From an uncultured Bacteroidales bacterium (GTDB lineage Bacteria; Bacteroidota; Bacteroidia; Bacteroidales; Paludibacteraceae): a stretch of DNA of 18,585 bases. A model generated the notes under the pieces. It searched no databases. It was not told the origin of the DNA and saw nothing but the letters and a program-made list of their open reading frames with translations. A program made the position numbers and the translations under genes. Positions 15,476 through 18,585 of this stretch are shown one piece after another (the first letter of the stretch is position 1; each line of letters opens with the position of its first letter). The stretch lies in NCBI GenBank assembly GCA_937910305.1, contig CALEPS010000021.1, forward strand, positions 1-18,585, in the 5' to 3' direction.

Positions 15476-17437
15476 TTGTCTATACCCGCTCCGGGTAGCC
15501 GTGTGCTCGTCCCGCTGATGGCGAAAGAGGTGTGCGGCGTGGTGCTGCGGACCCATACGGAGCCTGTCGATCCGGCTTTCGCAGCCAAGATACGCCCCTT
15601 CATCCGTGTCCTCGACGAAGCCCCGGTCGTACCGCGTGAGCAGTTGGCTCTATGGCAATGGATGAGCGCCTATTACATGTGTACGCTCGGAGAGGTGATG
15701 AGTGCCGCGCTGCCCGGTGGACTGGACAAACGCCTAACCGACCCTCCCAAACGCCGCAGGACGGCGATCCCACCCTACACCGGACCGGTAGAACCCGCCC
15801 ATTCACTGACGCCTGCACAGCAGAAAAGTGTCGATGAAATCGAAGGTTTCTGGTCTTCCGGCAAGGATATAGTACTGCTCCATGGCGTCACCTCCAGCGG
15901 CAAGACGGATATCTATATCCATCTGATCCGGTCGCAACTGGAGCAGGGGAAGAACGTGCTCTATCTGGTGCCGGAGATCGCTCTGACGACCCAACTCACC
16001 AGCCGGCTGCAGCATGTGTTCGGAGACCGGCTCATCGTCTATCACAGCCGCTTGACGGACGCCGAGCGCGAACAGCGGTACCGCGAACTCAGCCGGGTCA
16101 GACCTGAGTCGGCTGCCGGACATCCTTATGTGGTCATCGGGGCGCGGAGTGCCGTCTTCATGCCCGTACCCGAGATAGGTATCGTTATCGTGGATGAAGA
16201 GCATGAGCCGAGTTACAAACAGGAAGAGCCTGCTCCCCGTTATCACGCCCGCTCGGCAGCGATCATGCTGGCGAAAGAGCATGGCGCCAAAGTGCTGCTG
16301 GGAACAGCCACTCCTTCGCTGGAGTCGTATTATCTGGCGCAAAAAGGGGTGTACGGCTTGGTGGAGATAACGGAGCGTTTCGGCGGCGCGGAGCTGCCGG
16401 AGATACGGCTGGTTGACCTCAGACGCCAGTATGAACGCAAAGAGATGTACGGCCATTTCAGCGACCCGCTGATAGCGCAGATCCGCCGGGTTCTGGCGGA
16501 GGGCAAACAGGTCATCCTCTTCCAGAACAGACGCGGCTATGCCCCCCAGATACAATGTACCTCCTGCGGCCAGCCGCCGCGGTGCGTGCAATGCGACGTG
16601 CCGATGACCCTGCATCTGCGTGACAAGGAGATGCGGTGCCATTATTGCGGCTATCACTCGCCTATACCGGACCTCTGCCCCCATTGCGGCGGCGAATACA
16701 AAACCATCGGGTTCGGCACCGAGCGGATAGAGGACGAGATACAGACCTTCTTTCCGGACGCCCGCGTGCTGCGCATGGATCTGGACACCACACGCAACCG
16801 GTCGGCTTACCAGGATATCATCAACGCTTTCGCCAACCATGAATGCGACATCCTGGTAGGCACCCAGATGGTGACGAAAGGGCTGCATTTCGACGACGTG
16901 CGGCTGGTGGCGGTTCTCAACGCCGACCCGCTCTTCAACCAACCCGATTTCCGGGCATACGAACGGGCATACCAGATGCTGGAGCAGGTGGCGGGAAGAG
17001 CCGGCAGGAAAGGGACGAGAGGAGAAGTATGGATCCAGACCTTCGATACCGCAAACCTCGTGCTGCAGATGGTGCAGCACCACGACTACGCGTCTCTCTA
17101 CAACCATCAGATAGCCGAACGGAAGATGTTCAACTACCCTCCTTTCTACCGTCTGATACGCCTGCAGCTGCGCCATGCCAAACAGCAGCAGGTACACCTC
17201 GCGGCGGCGGAGCTGCAGACCTATCTCACGCGGATCTTCGGTCCGCGCGTGTCGGGGGTCATCATCCCGTCCGTGGAACGGGTGCAGGCATATTATATCC
17301 GCGAACTGACACTGCGTATCGAGCAGGGGGCGAACATGGCGGAAGCCAAACGGAGAGTGAGAGAGGCGATAGCGTATGTTTCCTCGGTTTCATCGGGTAA
17401 AAATGTAAAAATCATCGCGGACGTGGATCCGCTGTGA
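15476..17437 (+). CDS. priA: Primosomal protein N' (replication restart helicase PriA)
   Basis: PriA is the ATP-dependent 3'-5' helicase that recognises stalled forks and D-loops and reloads the replication machinery. The coordinates use the first canonical start, TTG 15476, but the protein almost certainly begins earlier: in the same frame, 15413-15475 reads YLDVILPLAIRDCYTYSVPD followed by GLSIPAPGSRVLVPL, the normal PriA N-terminal DNA-binding domain. Between the tdk stop and 15476 there is no in-frame ATG, GTG, TTG or CTG; only ATT/ATC/ATA codons are available (for example ATT 15404). Helicase motifs are present: Walker A HGVTSSGKTDIY, Walker B IVDEEHEPSYKQ, LLGTATPSLESYY, and motifs V-VI VGTQMVTKGLHFDDV and QVAGRAGRKGTRGEVWIQT. 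Eight cysteines in four pairs (CTSCG, CVQC, CHYCG, CPHCG) form the two zinc sites. Size is slightly short of many homologues. Stop TGA 17435-17437 overlaps the next heptamer array. Confidence 0.95.
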   Translation: MSIPAPGSRVLVPLMAKEVCGVVLRTHTEPVDPAFAAKIRPFIRVLDEAPVVPREQLALWQWMSAYYMCTLGEVMSAALPGGLDKRLTDPPKRRRTAIPPYTGPVEPAHSLTPAQQKSVDEIEGFWSSGKDIVLLHGVTSSGKTDIYIHLIRSQLEQGKNVLYLVPEIALTTQLTSRLQHVFGDRLIVYHSRLTDAEREQRYRELSRVRPESAAGHPYVVIGARSAVFMPVPEIGIVIVDEEHEPSYKQEEPAPRYHARSAAIMLAKEHGAKVLLGTATPSLESYYLAQKGVYGLVEITERFGGAELPEIRLVDLRRQYERKEMYGHFSDPLIAQIRRVLAEGKQVILFQNRRGYAPQIQCTSCGQPPRCVQCDVPMTLHLRDKEMRCHYCGYHSPIPDLCPHCGGEYKTIGFGTERIEDEIQTFFPDARVLRMDLDTTRNRSAYQDIINAFANHECDILVGTQMVTKGLHFDDVRLVAVLNADPLFNQPDFRAYERAYQMLEQVAGRAGRKGTRGEVWIQTFDTANLVLQMVQHHDYASLYNHQIAERKMFNYPPFYRLIRLQLRHAKQQQVHLAAAELQTYLTRIFGPRVSGVIIPSVERVQAYYIRELTLRIEQGANMAEAKRRVREAIAYVSSVSSGKNVKIIADVDPL

Positions 17438-17489
17438 AAGGTGAAAAGTGAAAGGTGAAAGGTGAAAGGTGAAAAGTGAAAGGAGAAAG
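17434..17489. repeat. Tandem heptamer array (GTGAAAG) at priA/uridine kinase junction
   Basis: Eight consecutive heptamers: GTGAAAG at 17434, 17448, 17455, 17462 and 17476, GTGAAAA at 17441 and 17469, and GAGAAAG at 17483-17489. The first copy contains the priA TGA stop; the last copy ends two bases before the kinase ATG at 17492 and includes a purine-rich AGGAGAAAG that could serve as a ribosome binding site. Confidence 0.95.
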
Positions 17490-17491
17490 AA

Positions 17492-18439
17492 ATGATAGAA
17501 GAGAGCAAACGCCGTGTGGCGTATATCAATGAGATGATTGAGAGCGGTCATGCCGCGGAGTTGATACGTGACGGAGAAGCGTACCACGATGCGCAGCTGG
17601 CGCATATAGCGGACGAAGTATGCTCGCGCCCTGAGGTGCGCGTGGTCCTTATAGCCGGTCCCTCCTCCAGCGGCAAGACCAGCACCTCGCATAAACTGTG
17701 TCTGGAACTGCTGGCGCACGGCAAACAGCCGGTGGCGCTGTCGTTGGACAACTGGTATGTGGACGGCACACTCACTCCCCGCAAGAAAGACGGATCGAAG
17801 GACTACGAGTCGCTCTATGCTATCGATCTCAAGCAGCTCGGAGAAGACCTCAAAGCGCTCATCGGAGGAAAAGAGATAGCCCTGCCTACCTTCAATTTCG
17901 CGGAGGAGAAACGCGAGTACCCGGGCGACACACTCCGGCTGGAGGAAGACGCGATCATGGTTGTCGAGGGGATCCATGCACTCAATCCGATCCTCACGGA
18001 GGATATCGCCCCCGCGCATAAATACAAGGTGTATGCGGCGCCGATGAGTTCGGTCTCGCTGGACGGCGAGCGGTGGGTGCCGACCTACGTACACCGGTTG
18101 CTCCGACGGATAAGCCGGGACCTGAGGACAAGAGGCAAATCGCCGCAGACGACGATTGCCACATGGCCGTTCGTGGTAGAAGGCGAAGCGCAATGGATAG
18201 AACCGTTCCGCAAAGAGGCGGATGCGGAGTTTGACACCACGATGCTGTACGAACTGCCGGCAATGCGGCTGACGGTGGAGACCGCGCTACAGACGGTGCC
18301 CGCCTCAGCCGAGGAATACCAGGTGGCGAAACTGCTGCTGTACTACCTCTCTTTCTTCGAGTCCCTCGCCTCCGCTTTCATACCCAGGACATCTATCTTA
18401 CGCGAGTTTATCGGAGGAAGCCAGTTCAATGTAGGCTAA
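17492..18439 (+). CDS. Uridine/nucleoside kinase, kinase domain only (lacks N-terminal TGS/ThrRS-like half)
   Basis: A 315-residue P-loop kinase of the phosphoribulokinase/uridine kinase family, expected to phosphorylate uridine or cytidine in nucleotide salvage. Visible motifs are Walker A GPSSSGKT at residues 56-63, SLDNWYVDGTLTPRKKDG, LPTFNFAEEKREYPGDTLRL, the Walker B-like MVVEGIHALNP, RLLRRISRDLRTRG and the C-terminal TSILREFIGGSQF. These match the C-terminal half of the approximately 550-residue nucleoside kinases common in Bacteroidota, whose N-terminal half carries TGS and threonyl-tRNA-synthetase-like domains. Here that half is absent: the ATG at 17492 is preceded directly by the GTGAAAG array and priA. 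The remaining protein looks intact. Its pairing with tdk in one operon suggests a salvage theme. Confidence 0.9.
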   Translation: MIEESKRRVAYINEMIESGHAAELIRDGEAYHDAQLAHIADEVCSRPEVRVVLIAGPSSSGKTSTSHKLCLELLAHGKQPVALSLDNWYVDGTLTPRKKDGSKDYESLYAIDLKQLGEDLKALIGGKEIALPTFNFAEEKREYPGDTLRLEEDAIMVVEGIHALNPILTEDIAPAHKYKVYAAPMSSVSLDGERWVPTYVHRLLRRISRDLRTRGKSPQTTIATWPFVVEGEAQWIEPFRKEADAEFDTTMLYELPAMRLTVETALQTVPASAEEYQVAKLLLYYLSFFESLASAFIPRTSILREFIGGSQFNVG

Positions 18440-18484
18440 TTTAGGGCTTTTTTGACCTAAAAATGCAAAAAAATGCTAAATTAT

Positions 18485-18515
18485 TTGGTCATGTCAAAAA
18501 AAAGCAGTACTTTTG
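18485..18515 (+). promoter_or_regulatory. Bacteroidota-type promoter of the tRNA-Met gene
   Basis: TTGG (18485-18488), a 19-base spacer and TACTTTTG (18508-18515) precede the tRNA by about 20 bases. The surrounding AAAAAAGCAGTACTTTTG nearly duplicates the promoter core at 3427-3444. Confidence 0.72.
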
Positions 18516-18536
18516 TCGTCGCTTTTGAAACAAGAT

Positions 18537-18585
18537 GGCGGGATAGCTCAGCTGGTTAGAGCGCATGATTCATAATCATGAGGTC
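18537..18585 (+). tRNA. tRNA-Met (CAT anticodon), 5' part, cut by window end
   Basis: The sequence begins GGCGGGATAGCTCAGCTGG, with a D-arm GCTC/GAGC and an anticodon arm CATGA-TTCATAA-TCATG carrying anticodon CAT, followed by the start of the variable loop AGGTC. The T-arm and 3' acceptor strand lie beyond the window. The G1 start and standard acceptor suggest elongator tRNA-Met rather than initiator; the modified tRNA-Ile(CAT) cannot be fully excluded without the rest. Confidence 0.93.

Noticed and set aside
15803..17197. 464-codon minus-strand reading frame opposite priA
   Set aside because: It is an antisense shadow of a securely identified helicase and contains no recognisable motif.
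18437..18483. Possible terminator after the uridine kinase
   Set aside because: An 8-bp AT-rich stem (TAATTTAG with CTAAATTA) exists but has a 31-base loop and no T run after it, so it is too weak to call.

Overview
The window looks like chromosomal DNA from an uncultivated gut-type member of the Bacteroidales (phylum Bacteroidota). Three promoters have the Bacteroidota form TTG(C/G)-N19-TANNTTTG. The thymidine kinase, the TGS-less version of the Bacteroidota nucleoside kinase, RecJ and PriA all read as Bacteroidales-type proteins. The long secreted proteins carry InlB-type repeats and C-terminal tails resembling cell-surface sorting ends. The assignment rests on remembered families and promoter form, not on a search.

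Layout, all genes on the + strand. (1) 1-3348 is a compact housekeeping operon: the 3' part of floA (flotillin-like), a nitrilase/omega-amidase-type amidohydrolase and recJ. (2) 3349-4203 is an 855-base stretch without a conventional gene. It holds a strong promoter, a probable structured noncoding RNA ending in a hairpin terminator, a hairpin that covers the start codon of a 32-codon reading frame, and a set of mutually exclusive hairpins that looks like an attenuator ahead of the next gene. (3) 4204-14692 is a surface/secreted protein locus: a 2821-residue multi-domain protein, a 44-residue Pro-rich peptide, and a 619-residue secreted protein made of repeated beta-rich modules. The peptide and the third gene are separated by 5 bases, so these are probably co-transcribed. 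(4) 14735-18439 is a second housekeeping operon from its own promoter: tdk, priA and a short uridine kinase. tdk and the kinase act in nucleoside salvage, and PriA restarts replication. (5) A promoter and the first 49 bases of an elongator tRNA-Met close the window.

A recurrent feature is that junctions inside the two housekeeping operons carry tandem heptanucleotide arrays (GAATTGT, AATTATC, GTGAAAG, plus a decayed one). The units differ but are related, roughly GTGAAWK. They sit on or beside start and stop codons. At the tdk/priA junction the array covers the probable start of PriA, and no ATG, GTG or TTG is available upstream of the conserved N-terminus. These arrays are absent from the surface locus, which also looks more AT-rich.

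The best candidates for something undescribed are the leader/RNA region 3414-4003, the heptamer junctions with the missing priA start codon, and the surface locus with its small peptide.
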